Shown piece after piece: positions 1 to 8,116 of a stretch of DNA of 16,479 bases. Under the pieces are notes generated by a model that was given only the letters and a program-made list of their open reading frames with translations, was not told the DNA's origin and searched no databases. Position 1 is the first letter of the stretch. Each line of letters opens with the position of its first letter. This DNA comes from Pleurotus djamor (lineage: Eukaryota; Basidiomycota; Agaricomycetes; Agaricales; Pleurotaceae), in the NCBI GenBank assembly GCA_029747585.1, contig JAPEVF010000970.1:1-16479 (forward strand), in the 5' to 3' direction. Both the position numbers and the translations under genes were made by a program.

Positions 1-1
1 C

Positions 2-198
2 GAACTCGGTGACGAAGACGACGGCGACGATGGCGACGATGACGTCTATCATGATAACGACGACGACGGCGACCAGGACGATCCCATGAGTAGAGGCAAG
101 ACGAAATCAGGCGGCNAGTATACGTCCTTCGAAGGGACAACAGCCGGCTAAATCCAAAAAAACGTCGTCAGGGCGAAGTCGTTCACGACAACGCTACC
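2..198 (+). other. Acidic coding-like segment, probable upstream part of the first gene
   Basis: From base 2 the second frame reads an Asp/Gly-rich acidic stretch followed by MSRGKTKSGG at 88-115, then meets the ambiguous base n at 116. Past it, the second frame stops at a TAA (149-151), while the first frame is open from about 118 straight into the ATG at 199 and carries RRQGEVVHDN just before a second MSRGK. The motif HDN...MSRGK thus occurs twice, once on each side of the n. Either an indel at the unresolved base splits one continuous ORF, or an intron starts at GTATAC (118). An intron ending at the CAG of 171 would put the downstream gene out of frame; acceptors at 203 or 206 would keep it in frame. 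The gene may therefore begin left of the window. Confidence 0.45.
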
Positions 199-1558
199 AT
201 GAGCAGAGGAAAGGCTAAAACTCGCGACAGTATTCGTCCTTCAACGGTGGTAGGGCAAGCACGAATCAAGAGACGTCGGGTGGATGATGATTCGGATGAT
301 AATGGTGATGGTGATGATGGTGACGACGAGGTACAATCTGCAAATACAAATAAGCGTAGAAGACAGTCCAAGCGAGGCGTTGGGAAAGGGAAGGGCCGGG
401 AGAAATGTCACCCAGAAGACGACGAAGACGCCGTTATACCTCGCATGGATCCACTCTCCGATTCCTCCGGCTTCAACGACGATGGTATGGAATATCCTGA
501 TGACGACTATACGCAAGGTAGGAAGGCCACTCAAAGGCGCTCCCAACCAGCCAGCGGTGAGTACACCACCCCCTCCACGTAGCTGATGCTGATTCAAGCC
601 GCATCCACTGCTGAAAGAACCAAAACCGAGATCTCAACAGAATGAACCAGTTGTTGATGGTGCCAAACGATCTAGCGGAAGTGAGTGCGGTAATTTCCCT
701 CACGGATCGACACGAACTGACACTTTATCCTTCCAGAGGCACTTCCGTCGGAGAAAGGACGCCCAAAACCAAGACCTATCAAGAAGACACCAGCTGACGT
801 TGGCCTTGAACCATGCCTCGACCCGAGCAAGCAGCAGACCAGTGAAGTGCTGGAGAAGAATAAGCCTCTGCTCAGCCGTGGTATTACCATCAATGATTTA
901 TATGCAGTCGGAAATAACTAATAATCATCATTCTTCGCTACTAGACACTATCAGCCGCCAGCCTTTACCGCGCCCAGGTGTACCACGTCTAAGTGGTCCT
1001 GCTCACCACCAGCCCATCACCGAGCCAGTACTCCGTGCGCCAATGGAAGGATCGAAACGACTAAGTGGTCCTGCTCACCACCAGCCCATCGCCGAGCCAG
1101 TACTCCGTGCGCCAATGGAAGGATCAACACTCCATCCGCATTCGCATCCTAATTCCAGACCTCAGTCTTTACCGCGCCCGGGTGCACCACGTCCAAATGG
1201 TCCTGCTCACCACCAGCCCATCGCCGAGCCAGTATTACGTGCGCCAGTGGAAGGGTCTAAAGCAACTCTTCATTCACGTTCATACTCTCCTTACCCGCGA
1301 AATCATCCTCACTCACCTCAGTACCACGTACATTCACCCCTCCTTGAAGGCTCGGGCTCACAACACCATCCCCGCGAGCTCCGTGGTCCTTGTCCGAGTG
1401 TTGACCCACACCAACCGGCCAACCTCGCGTATGCCATTGCCACTGCTGGCAACCCAGCCGCTCAGTCCTACCGACATAGTCCACTGGCACCACCATACAC
1501 CAGCCATCGCAACGATCAGTACCAGCCCTCAAGCCACAACAGTCATCCTTACCCTTAA
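199..1558 (+). CDS. Low-complexity protein with acidic/basic N-half and Pro/His-rich repeat C-half (4 visible exons)
   Basis: I do not recognise the family. Visible exons are 199-556, 618-680, 737-880 and 945-1558, joined by introns 557-617 (GTGAGT...AAG), 681-736 (GTGAGT...CTGAC...CCAG) and 881-944 (GTATTA...ACTAAT...CTAG). The joins keep one frame and give 392 residues. The N-terminal part has lysine/arginine clusters (KRRR near residue 23, NKRRR near 51) that could be nuclear localisation signals, alternating with Asp/Glu runs. Exon 3 is lysine/proline-rich (PKPRPIKKTPAD). Exon 4 holds imperfect repeats around GPAHHQPIAEPVLRAP, followed by a His/Pro/Ser-rich tail ending at TAA 1556-1558. 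No enzymatic or membrane motif is seen; a disordered nuclear protein is an inference. The ATG at 199 may be internal, because coding-like sequence continues to the left. The intron 557-617 acceptor was chosen because the alternative at 598 leads to a stop. Confidence 0.55.
959..1262 (+). repeat. Imperfect tandem repeats coding for GPAHHQPIAEPVLRAP units
   Basis: Three copies of a unit beginning RLSGPAHHQPI or RPNGPAHHQPI start at 989, 1061 and 1193. The first two are exactly 72 bp apart (24 codons) and nearly identical. The third is preceded, like the first, by a segment reading (P/S)LPRPG(V/A)PR at about 962-988 and 1166-1192, so the full unit is about 34 codons and the middle copy lacks its first part. 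All copies stay in the coding frame, so they look like expansion within an exon. The repeats also create long open frames in other registers, which are shadows. Confidence 0.85.
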
Positions 1559-2025
1559 ACACCACGTCCCCCTTCACGTTTGTTGTACCATCAGTTAGAT
1601 GAGAAAACCACAGGCACCCAGCATTGCCGTTGTTGAATCCTTCCCACGTCGTGTTACGTTCATGTACTTCCTTAGGCAATATATGATTCATGTCCCCATC
1701 CCTTACCATCTTTGCAAATCTGAATGTGCCCAATGTTTTCATATCAGGGTGTATGGCAACGACTACCGGACCATTGGCTGGTCATTCTACACGGGCCTCA
1801 ATAATTATTACCCCCTCAGGACAACTCTCAATGAACCTCCATACCCCTCAGGGTCATTCCCAATGAGCCTCCAGTACGTGCCCGGTGAGCCTCAATACCC
1901 CCTTGGCAAATTATCTAATGAGCCTCATGCATTTCCTTACGCCAAACTCCTTGAGGCTCATTGTGGGCCATGACCCTTCGGACCTATATATGCCTGGCCG
2001 GTAATTACCCTAGGTGGGTTGATGA
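1559..2025. other. Repetitive region between first gene and retrotransposon, no supported gene
   Basis: No gene is supported here. The third frame is open at 1599-1973 and reads Pro/Tyr-rich text with recurring NEP..YP patterns, because the DNA repeats AATGARCCTC-like words (about 1830, 1862, 1917). It could be a decayed or alternatively spliced tail of the preceding gene: an intron from 1519 to 1621 would join the frames, but the donor (GTACCA) is poor. The stretch ends in frame-1 stops at 2020-2025, where the retrotransposon reading frame begins. I see no LTR copy and no primer-binding site in it. Confidence 0.5.
1917..1962. repeat. 11-bp perfect inverted repeat (hairpin)
   Basis: AATGAGCCTCA at 1917-1927 is the exact reverse complement of TGAGGCTCATT at 1952-1962, with a 24-base loop. 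The right arm also pairs with another copy of the word at 1861-1871. It lies about 60 bp left of the 5' break of the retrotransposon. No T-run follows, so nothing suggests a terminator; role unknown. Confidence 0.7.
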
Positions 2026-5000
2026 TCGGCTGCCAAGGCTGAACGGACGCAAGTCGCGAAACAGTCCAAAGCCTCTGCCAACAAACTCTCTGCTGTGAAG
2101 AAGAAGGGCCCAAACCCCAACTTCCAACAGCAGAAGCAGAAGAATAACGCCGACCAAACCGGCGACTCTTCTGGGCAGAAGCAGGCACAGTCCCCGCAGT
2201 CTGATTCCAACCAGCAACCCAAGCGCAAGCGTGGCAAGCGCGCTGGCAAGAATCAAAACAACGCCGCCGTCGATGTCGCCGATGTCGAAGTTATCAACTT
2301 CGCTAATGCCGTCGCCACCCCTACCGTTCATCTTCCCTCCTCGCACACTCTCCTTGATCGTATCGACACCTCCTCCTCGTCTGCGCCTATTGTCGTTGGT
2401 GAAACCACCACCATCGTTGGACTCCCCGTCATGCCCAAGCCCAAGTGGTTCAACCACAAGCATAAGGAAGTTGCGCCCCAGCAGTACAACGGACAAGCTA
2501 AACCGTCCAACTGCAAGTCTATTGGGGACGACAACCTGGCTAAGGCATGCTCTCTGGTTTCTCGCATTGCTGAGCAACCTGCTACGACCGAGACTCTTCG
2601 CCGCCTCCATGGCGTGTTTCAACGTCAGTCCACATCCTCGACTCCGCCCGCTGACGTCTCTGATGATGAAAGCGATGACGATGAAGATGACCGCGCCTCC
2701 AAGCGCTTCAGGTCTGAATCGCCTGAAGACCTACGCTTCCGCGCATCTTCTTTAGAGGATCGTCTTCGATCTCCTAGCCCAGAGCCTCTTGACGACGACT
2801 CTGACTCGCTCTTCGACGAGCTTGAGACTGGCTACCAGAATGAGAGGTATGTTCATTCATACCCTAAGTCGTCCTCACACTCTAATCACATTGGTTGGCA
2901 GCGTTCTCTACTCCGAGGGTCCCGCGCCTATGTAATTACTAATGTTGATGTACATGGATTGTCCCGCGCAATAAATCGTTTTCATTCTAACAATGCTGCG
3001 AACGACAATAAGTACAATATCATGAGTGTTGAGATTGATGCAAATCCAGATATGGATTGGTGGATGCACGACTCTGGTTGTTCTTTGCATACGACCGGAG
3101 TTATGTCTGACTTCGCCCATTATCACCCCTTTAAGCGGAAAGATCAAATATTTGTGAAAACCGCTAATTCACATTCGTATATTAAGGGTGTTGGTACTGT
3201 CTTGTTTCGCTATGAACAACTTGTCGAGCGAAACGGCGAAGTTGTCCGCCAAAACAAGCTGATGAAGCTGTATCCAGTGTATTACATGCCTGAGATGGGT
3301 GAACTCCGTCTTATCTCTACCGGAACTTTCCTTCAGGATCGTAACCGAGAATTAAGAGCAACACGAGATCGCTTCGAGTTTATTGATGGTCGATTGAAAG
3401 ATCCTGTCATCATGTCTGGATATCATCGTGGTCAGCACGATACGTGCTATTGGACCAGAGGAACTGCGAGTCAGGAATCTATTGTCCAGACTAACGCGAT
3501 CCTCTTAAACAGTGTAGACTTTGACACTTGGCACCAACGTCTTGGACATCCATCTCCAGACGTATTACGTCAGTTTAAGAAGCACACTGAGAACTTCCCA
3601 GATCTTAAGATCCCTGCTGATCGATCTAAGCCCTGCAAGGGTTGCGCCGAAGGCAAAACCCCACAGGATTCGTTTCCGCAATCCCTGAATCGAGCATCGA
3701 AACCTTTTGAGAAAGTTCATTCTGACTTGAAAGAGTTTCCGGTGAAGTCCTATCATGGATATCACTATTACATCTCGTTCTTTGATGACTATACCTCGTA
3801 CGGATGGGTCCGCTTGTTAAAGCGTAAATCTGAGGCGCTTACTGCGACTCGTGATTTTATAGCCATGGTTAAAACTCAATACAATACCATGATTAAGACC
3901 TGGATGTCCGATGGAGGGGGAGAATTCAAATCCTTAGAATTCAAAGAGATGCTCAATTCAAACGGAATCAAAATAGATCAGTCAGTTGCGCATCAACCAC
4001 AACAAAATGGTCGCGCTGAAAGGTTTAACCGGACGATAATGGATAAAGCACAAGCTATGCGTTTTCACGCATGCATTCCTCCGTCCTGGTGGGAGTTTTC
4101 GGTTGAATATGCGATTCATCTTTATAATCGCACACCCATAAGGCGTCTTAAATGGAAAACTCCGTTCGAGATGCTGAAAGGCAAGCTTCCTGACATCACT
4201 CACCTCCGAGTATTTGGTTGTGGTGCTTACGTATACTTGCCCGATGCCGTACGCCCTAATAAGCTCAGTCCCAAAGCCGAACTTATGTGCTTCATTGGTT
4301 TGACTGAAGGTATCAAAGGGTATAAGTTCATGCGTCTGCATAATAACACTGTCTTTCATGAGACGAAAGCTCTCTTTGATGAGACTTTGTTACCAAAGTG
4401 TCCGAAGTCTGATTGTCCTGACAGACGATCAAATGGTCGTAAACCACCAAGTAACGATAACCCAGACAACGATTCTGGTCCATCGGGTGCTGGTGGAGGC
4501 CCTCGTCCTCCATCACCTAGCAATAGTGAGGGGTCCGGATCTGAAAATGATCTAGATTTACCTCCCCGATCTCCTTCCCCACAGGGTAGTGCTGAAGACG
4601 ATCCGGTTGAGAATGATCAACTCCCGGAGCGCTCTCCGTCGCCTGAGTTACACCCACCTCCACCTCCTGATCCGGTTAACGAACCAGAGCCAGAGCCTGA
4701 GGATTGGGTGAATAGACCTAGACGGTCTGGCAGACAGAGAAAAGTAGCCAAAGGCCCACCTGGATCGATATATGAGGAAGATGGCGAACAACGCCTCCCT
4801 CATGAGATTCAACGAGATATTGAGGACAGTGCAAAATGGCGGAAGTTAGTTGGGGATAACGAACCGGGTAGCTCCCGTTTGCCCACTACTTCCAGGCGTC
4901 GTGGTAAAACTCAACCACAAGCCAACCAACCCGCACCGGACGATCCTGGTCCGTCGACTCAAATCTTGGACAAAGAGATTGACGATTTAACTCGCATGTC

Positions 5001-6684
5001 TCAGGAAGGGGGAGTAGAGTTCATGAAATTCCTGCTTTCCAAAGCGGTTGCAGTTTCTGAACCAGAGACTGAGCCTGTAACGGTTCCAAATGCCAATGCA
5101 GAGCTCAACCCCGATAATATTCGGGAATGGACCTATCGTGATATCATGCGTCTACTGCCTGATCAACGTAAACCTTGGATTGAAGCTTGTAAGGAAGAGC
5201 TGAAGTCGTTGCGCGCCCGCAATGTTTACAGTCTGGTTAAGCTTCCGAAAGGTCGCAAGGCAATAAAATGCCGTTGGGTCTTTGACATCAAGTCAGATGG
5301 CCGTAAGAAGGCACGACTAGTTGCGAAAGGTTTCTCTCAAAGAGAAGGAATTGATTTCAATGAGATCTTTTCCCCCGTAGTGCGATATGAAACGTTCCGT
5401 ATGATACTTGCGCTAGCCGCAGTAGAGGGATGGCACTTGGAAGGTTTGGACGTAAAAACCGCCTTCCTTTACGGTAAACTCGATGAGGAGATCTACATGG
5501 AGCAACCTGAAGGCTTTCATGCCCAAGACAAGAAAGACTTTGTTTTCCGTCTATGGCGAGCCCTATATGGACTCAAACAAGCAGCGCTTTCCTGGTGGAA
5601 AGAGCTCTCCAAGTCAATGGAACAACTTGGATTCAAACGTGCAAAGTCTGATAGCGGTCTATTTATCTACACACATCCTAACGGATCTGTGGTGATCGCA
5701 ATCATCTACGTTGACGATGCATTGTTCTGTGGCTCCGACCGGCAGCTTGTTCTTAAACTAAAAGCCGCGTTCATGAAGCGATGGGAATGTCGTGACTTGG
5801 GTGAAGCCAAAGAGTTCCTTCGTATGCGAATTCTGAGGAAAGGTCCCAAGATCTATCTTGATCAAGAGACTTATTTGCAAAAAGTTATCAGGCGTTTTAA
5901 CCTTGACAACTGCAATACCGCCCGTACTCCGCTACCCACTGGATACCGACCAGAGCCTCACAAAGGCTCAGTCGACCCAGCGCTTCGTTCAAGGTTCCAA
6001 CAAGTTATTGGATCTCTTTTGTACATCATGCTTGGCACACGTCCAGATATTGCCTACGCTCTTGTCAAACTGTCCCAGCACTCTGCCAATCCGTCCAAAG
6101 AACATTTGGATAAAGCACTATATGTGGTGCGATATCTAGCAGGAACACAGCACTACTCTGTCTGCTATGACGGATCGAATCAGGAAGGAGGCTTAATCGC
6201 TTTCACCGATTCAGACTGGACAAGTCCGAGATCTACAACTGGGTACCTTGTAAAACTCGCCGGTGGTATTATATCCTGGCAATCTCACGCTCAGAGAACA
6301 CCTGCTCTGTCCTCAACCGAAGCCGAATATATGGCACTCTCTGACACTTGTCGTCAGATTATGTGGACAAAGAACCTACTCTCTGAGATCGGAATGGATC
6401 TTGGTCCTGTACCGATTTGTGGTGACAACCAAGGGTCAATCTTCATTGCATCTAACCCTGTTTCTGAAAGAAGAACGAAACACATCGATCTCCGATATCA
6501 TTACATTCGTGATCACATTGAATCTGGAGATGTTGAATGCTTCTTCATCAGTGGTGCTGAAAACCCCGCTGATATGTTCACCAAAAATCTGGGATGGGTT
6601 AAATTCACCCTGTTCCGGTCCATGCTTGGAATTCGATTCTTCGATTCTGCAGCATCCGCTTCGAAATTCAAAGGGATTTCTTAG
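2026..6684 (+). CDS. Copia gag-pol polyprotein, N-terminally truncated
   Basis: Makes the enzymes of retrotransposition. The frame is open from 2026 to the TAG at 6682-6684 (1552 codons) with no internal stop. There is no ATG until 2431; the GTG at 2095 is not a credible eukaryotic start, so the true start was in the lost gag. Order: Lys/Gln-rich linker (2026-2280), acidic Ser/Asp region (about 2640-2830), aspartic protease with DSG (Asp codon 3070), integrase zinc region H-x4-H (3532, 3547) and CKGC (3634-3645), integrase core D-D-E (3724, 3910, 4018; 35 residues between the last two, as expected), Pro/Ser/Glu-rich linker (about 4400-5090), reverse transcriptase with LDVKTAFLYG and YVDD (5707-5718), and RNase H with FTDSDW (Asp 6208), STEAEY, DNQG and RTKHIDL. 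All catalytic residues are present. Without a start codon and promoter it is probably silent unless read from an upstream transcript. Confidence 0.93.
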   Translation, partial: SAAKAERTQVAKQSKASANKLSAVKKKGPNPNFQQQKQKNNADQTGDSSGQKQAQSPQSDSNQQPKRKRGKRAGKNQNNAAVDVADVEVINFANAVATPTVHLPSSHTLLDRIDTSSSSAPIVVGETTTIVGLPVMPKPKWFNHKHKEVAPQQYNGQAKPSNCKSIGDDNLAKACSLVSRIAEQPATTETLRRLHGVFQRQSTSSTPPADVSDDESDDDEDDRASKRFRSESPEDLRFRASSLEDRLRSPSPEPLDDDSDSLFDELETGYQNERYVHSYPKSSSHSNHIGWQRSLLRGSRAYVITNVDVHGLSRAINRFHSNNAANDNKYNIMSVEIDANPDMDWWMHDSGCSLHTTGVMSDFAHYHPFKRKDQIFVKTANSHSYIKGVGTVLFRYEQLVERNGEVVRQNKLMKLYPVYYMPEMGELRLISTGTFLQDRNRELRATRDRFEFIDGRLKDPVIMSGYHRGQHDTCYWTRGTASQESIVQTNAILLNSVDFDTWHQRLGHPSPDVLRQFKKHTENFPDLKIPADRSKPCKGCAEGKTPQDSFPQSLNRASKPFEKVHSDLKEFPVKSYHGYHYYISFFDDYTSYGWVRLLKRKSEALTATRDFIAMVKTQYNTMIKTWMSDGGGEFKSLEFKEMLNSNGIKIDQSVAHQPQQNGRAERFNRTIMDKAQAMRFHACIPPSWWEFSVEYAIHLYNRTPIRRLKWKTPFEMLKGKLPDITHLRVFGCGAYVYLPDAVRPNKLSPKAELMCFIGLTEGIKGYKFMRLHNNTVFHETKALFDETLLPKCPKSDCPDRRSNGRKPPSNDNPDNDSGPSGAGGGPRPPSPSNSEGSGSENDLDLPPRSPSPQGSAEDDPVENDQLPERSPSPELHPPPPPDPVNEPEPEPEDWVNRPRRSGRQRKVAKGPPGSIYEEDGEQRLPHEIQRDIEDSAKWRKLVGDNEPGSSRLPTTSRRRGKTQPQANQPAPDDPGPSTQILDKEIDDLTRMSQEGGVEFMKFLLSKAVAVSEPETEPVTVPNANAELNPDNIREWTYRDIMRLLPDQRKPWIEACKEELKSLRARNVYSLVKLPKGRKAIKCRWVFDIKSDGRKKARLVAKGFSQREGIDFNEIFSPVVRYETFRMILALAAVEGWHLEGLDVKTAFLYGKLDEEIYMEQPEGFHAQDKKDFVFRLWRALYGLKQAALSWWKELSKSMEQLGFKRAKSDSGLFIYTHPNGSVVIAIIYVDDALFCGSDRQLVLKLKAAFMKRWECRDLGEAKEFLRMRILRKGPKIYLDQETYLQKVIRRFNLDNCNTARTPLPTGYRPEPHKGSVDPALRSRFQQVIGSLLYIMLGTRPDIAYALVKLSQHSANPSKEHLDKALYVVRYLAGTQHYSVCYDGSNQEGGLIAFTDSDWTSPRSTTGYLVKLAGGIISWQSHAQRTPALSSTEAEYMALSDTCRQIMWTKNLLSEIGMDLGPVPICGDNQGSIFIASNPVSERRTKHIDLRYHYIRDHIESGDVECFFISGAENPADMFTKNLGWVKFTLFRSMLGIRFFDSAASASKFKGIS

Positions 6685-6694
6685 CGAGGGGGAG
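6685..6694 (+). promoter_or_regulatory. Polypurine tract (plus-strand primer) of the Copia element
   Basis: CGAGGGGGAG lies directly between the pol stop codon (ends 6684) and the TG that begins the LTR. In LTR elements an RNase H-resistant purine tract at this site primes plus-strand DNA synthesis. The leading C is the only pyrimidine. The stop codon abuts the tract, so there is effectively no 3' untranslated spacer before U3. Confidence 0.85.
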
Positions 6695-6991
6695 TGTTGC
6701 GCATGCACCTCTCAATCGCCACGTCGACACACTAAGTTCTAGGTCGACGTCACGCATGGTTTCATGTCGCTTAGTGCAACACTTCACATGGTGTCTAGTT
6801 CGACACCTCACACATTCCTTAGTCCATATTTAGTAGTCACTCGTAGTATATAAAGCCTGTATGTATCTAGGGAATATCTAACACTCGTTCTACCTACTAC
6901 TCGTGTGCTATACAACCTCAGGTGAATAGCTTGGTCTCTCGCCTAGCGCAGTGCTCGCCTTTATGGCTTGTAGCTATCCTGCTGCTCAACA
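6695..6991 (+). repeat. 3' LTR of the Copia element (297 bp)
   Basis: The left edge is fixed by the purine tract, and the sequence starts TGTTGCGC. The right edge is set at CAACA (6987-6991), giving the 5-bp inverted ends TGTTG/CAACA usual for Copia LTRs. An alternative right end nearby (CCTCA, about 6919) lacks the matching inverted repeat. Inside are two related words, TCTAGGTCGACGTCACGCAT (6738) and TCTAGTTCGACACCTCACAC (6794), possibly duplicated U3 enhancer units, and a TATA box. No second copy is in the window, so the age of insertion cannot be estimated from LTR divergence. Confidence 0.75.
6847..6854 (+). promoter_or_regulatory. TATA box of the LTR promoter
   Basis: TATATAAA lies in the middle of the LTR, where the U3 promoter of an LTR element is expected. 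Since this is the 3' LTR, it would drive outward transcription into the flank at 6992 and beyond, toward the P450 gene about 1.6 kb away. Activity is inferred only. Confidence 0.55.
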
Positions 6992-8116
6992 GTCTATTTC
7001 GTTCATCGCTGGCAAGGGCATTGTCTATGAAGTTAGATGACGGAAAGGATGCGGATGGACTTCGTTCATCTTGGACCCATGCTTATAATGCTCGGCTGAA
7101 GCTGAAACGCTGGGGCTACAAACATTGGCTCGGCCCACGGGAAGGGATTCGGGAAGTGTCGATTTCGGGCGGTTTGATGGCTCCAGGAGAAACCGGGCTC
7201 GATTTTTCAAGCTTCACAACCAATGGGAGGCACAAATCTCCGAAAGGAATAAATTGAACCTGTAACGCCTCCCATGAGTCCGTGAACACTGCGAATTTGG
7301 ACAAACGAACACCCACATGACGACTAGAGTATACAGGACGGACTAACACCGATGTGGTCTGCACGGGATGTGATAGTGCCGCACACCGCGTTTTGACATA
7401 TATGAAGGGACCAACAGATTAACTCGACCGCCAGCAGTTGCTTTCTCGGAGTAGCATCGTGCGAGCTGTGTACCATGGCTATGAAGCCTTCCCGAGCGTA
7501 GTAGGAAGCACGACACCATGCCATTTGGCCTCAAGAAGCAGACACTTCGTTGAGGCAAGTTTGATCGGCCGGCAGTGGCCATGATGACATCATCTGTATG
7601 TTCATCTATGGAAAGTATTCAGCGAGGGGACAAAAGCTGAAAAGTTCAACGTTCAGTAACAGTACCGAGAGCAAATTTATTTGCTTTTAGCTCCTCTTCC
7701 TCTGTCTGCTTTATAGAGCGGAGGGGAGGAAGGAGATTAAACGTGCCCGGACGATTATGAAAGAAACAGACAACGAGCGATATGTCTCGGGCTGCTGCCT
7801 GGGAATTGGCTTTGCCATAGTGACTAGTGAGCTTGAAGGCTGATACGACATCGAAATTCACTCGCACTGCCAGAAACGCTGATGGTGAGACTATGGGATA
7901 CGGCTGGAAGAATGACAAGAGCACTCGTAGCGCTCGGGCGCTTTCCCCGTCGGCCATCGCCGGGAGGCTGTGTCTGATTGATAAGCATGGAAGACTGCAA
8001 AACCTGTTTTTCTTTTGAGAAGTCCAACGCCGACCACCAGCCAGGCATTCTTTCTCCAATTCGCCTATCTATGATCCTCTTCCTCTAAGCACCGCTTCCT
8101 TGCGTCTCTATCTGTC
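6992..8116. other. Intergenic region, no supported gene
   Basis: Open frames here (plus strand to 7257; minus strand 7646-8059 and 7824-8048) are short, lack recognisable domains, and the first one begins inside the LTR at a GTG. I find no tRNA, no repeat of the LTR and no match to the neighbouring genes. A 7-bp inverted repeat, GCCTCAA (7528) with TTGAGGC (7550), is present but unremarkable. An intron-containing minus-strand gene around 7800-8050 cannot be excluded. Confidence 0.5.

Larger units (their letters stand above)
2026..6991 (+). mobile_element. Ty1/Copia LTR retrotransposon, 5'-truncated
   Basis: Domain order protease, integrase, reverse transcriptase, RNase H defines the Copia (Pseudoviridae) type; in Ty3/Gypsy elements integrase comes last. 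The right end is complete: ORF stop, purine tract, then a 297-bp LTR. The left end is missing. Nothing before 2026 resembles the LTR, there is no tRNA-complementary primer site, and the ORF begins in what looks like the basic linker after gag, without a CX2CX4HX4C zinc knuckle. A 5-bp target duplication (GTCTA would be the right-hand copy, 6992-6996) has no visible left partner. This fits deletion of the left end, or an incomplete insertion. The open pol frame implies recent loss. It cannot move by itself unless supplied in trans, since the 5' LTR promoter and primer site are absent. Confidence 0.9.

Noticed and set aside
557..598. Shorter first intron ending at CAAG (598)
   Set aside because: Using this acceptor brings an in-frame TGA after 15 codons; the acceptor at 617 keeps the frame open.
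881..954. Third intron of the first gene ending at ATCAG (954)
   Set aside because: It would put exon 4 into a frame that soon stops; the CTAG at 944 enters the repeat-coding frame.
1065..1598. 177-codon plus-strand open frame
   Set aside because: Shadow of the repeat-bearing exon in another frame; the repeats keep alternative frames free of stops.
1257..1742. 161-codon minus-strand open frame
   Set aside because: Overlaps the spliced plus-strand exon 945-1558 antisense, with no recognisable domain.
1984..2012. Weak resemblance of TATATATGCCTG to the LTR word TATATAAAGCCTG, suggesting a 5' LTR remnant
   Set aside because: Similarity stops after about a dozen bases, and neither TGTTG nor CAACA ends nor a primer-binding site are present.
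2095..2097. GTG as start of the polyprotein
   Set aside because: The frame is already open from 2026 and eukaryotic initiation at GTG is not credible; the real start was in the missing gag.
2005..2622. 205-codon minus-strand open frame
   Set aside because: Antisense to the open linker of the Copia polyprotein; codon structure is explained by the plus-strand gene.
6922..7257. 111-codon plus-strand open frame
   Set aside because: Begins at a GTG inside the LTR and has no domain; probably chance.
7646..8059. 137-codon minus-strand open frame
   Set aside because: No recognisable motif and no splice-supported extension; the text looks like translated non-coding DNA.
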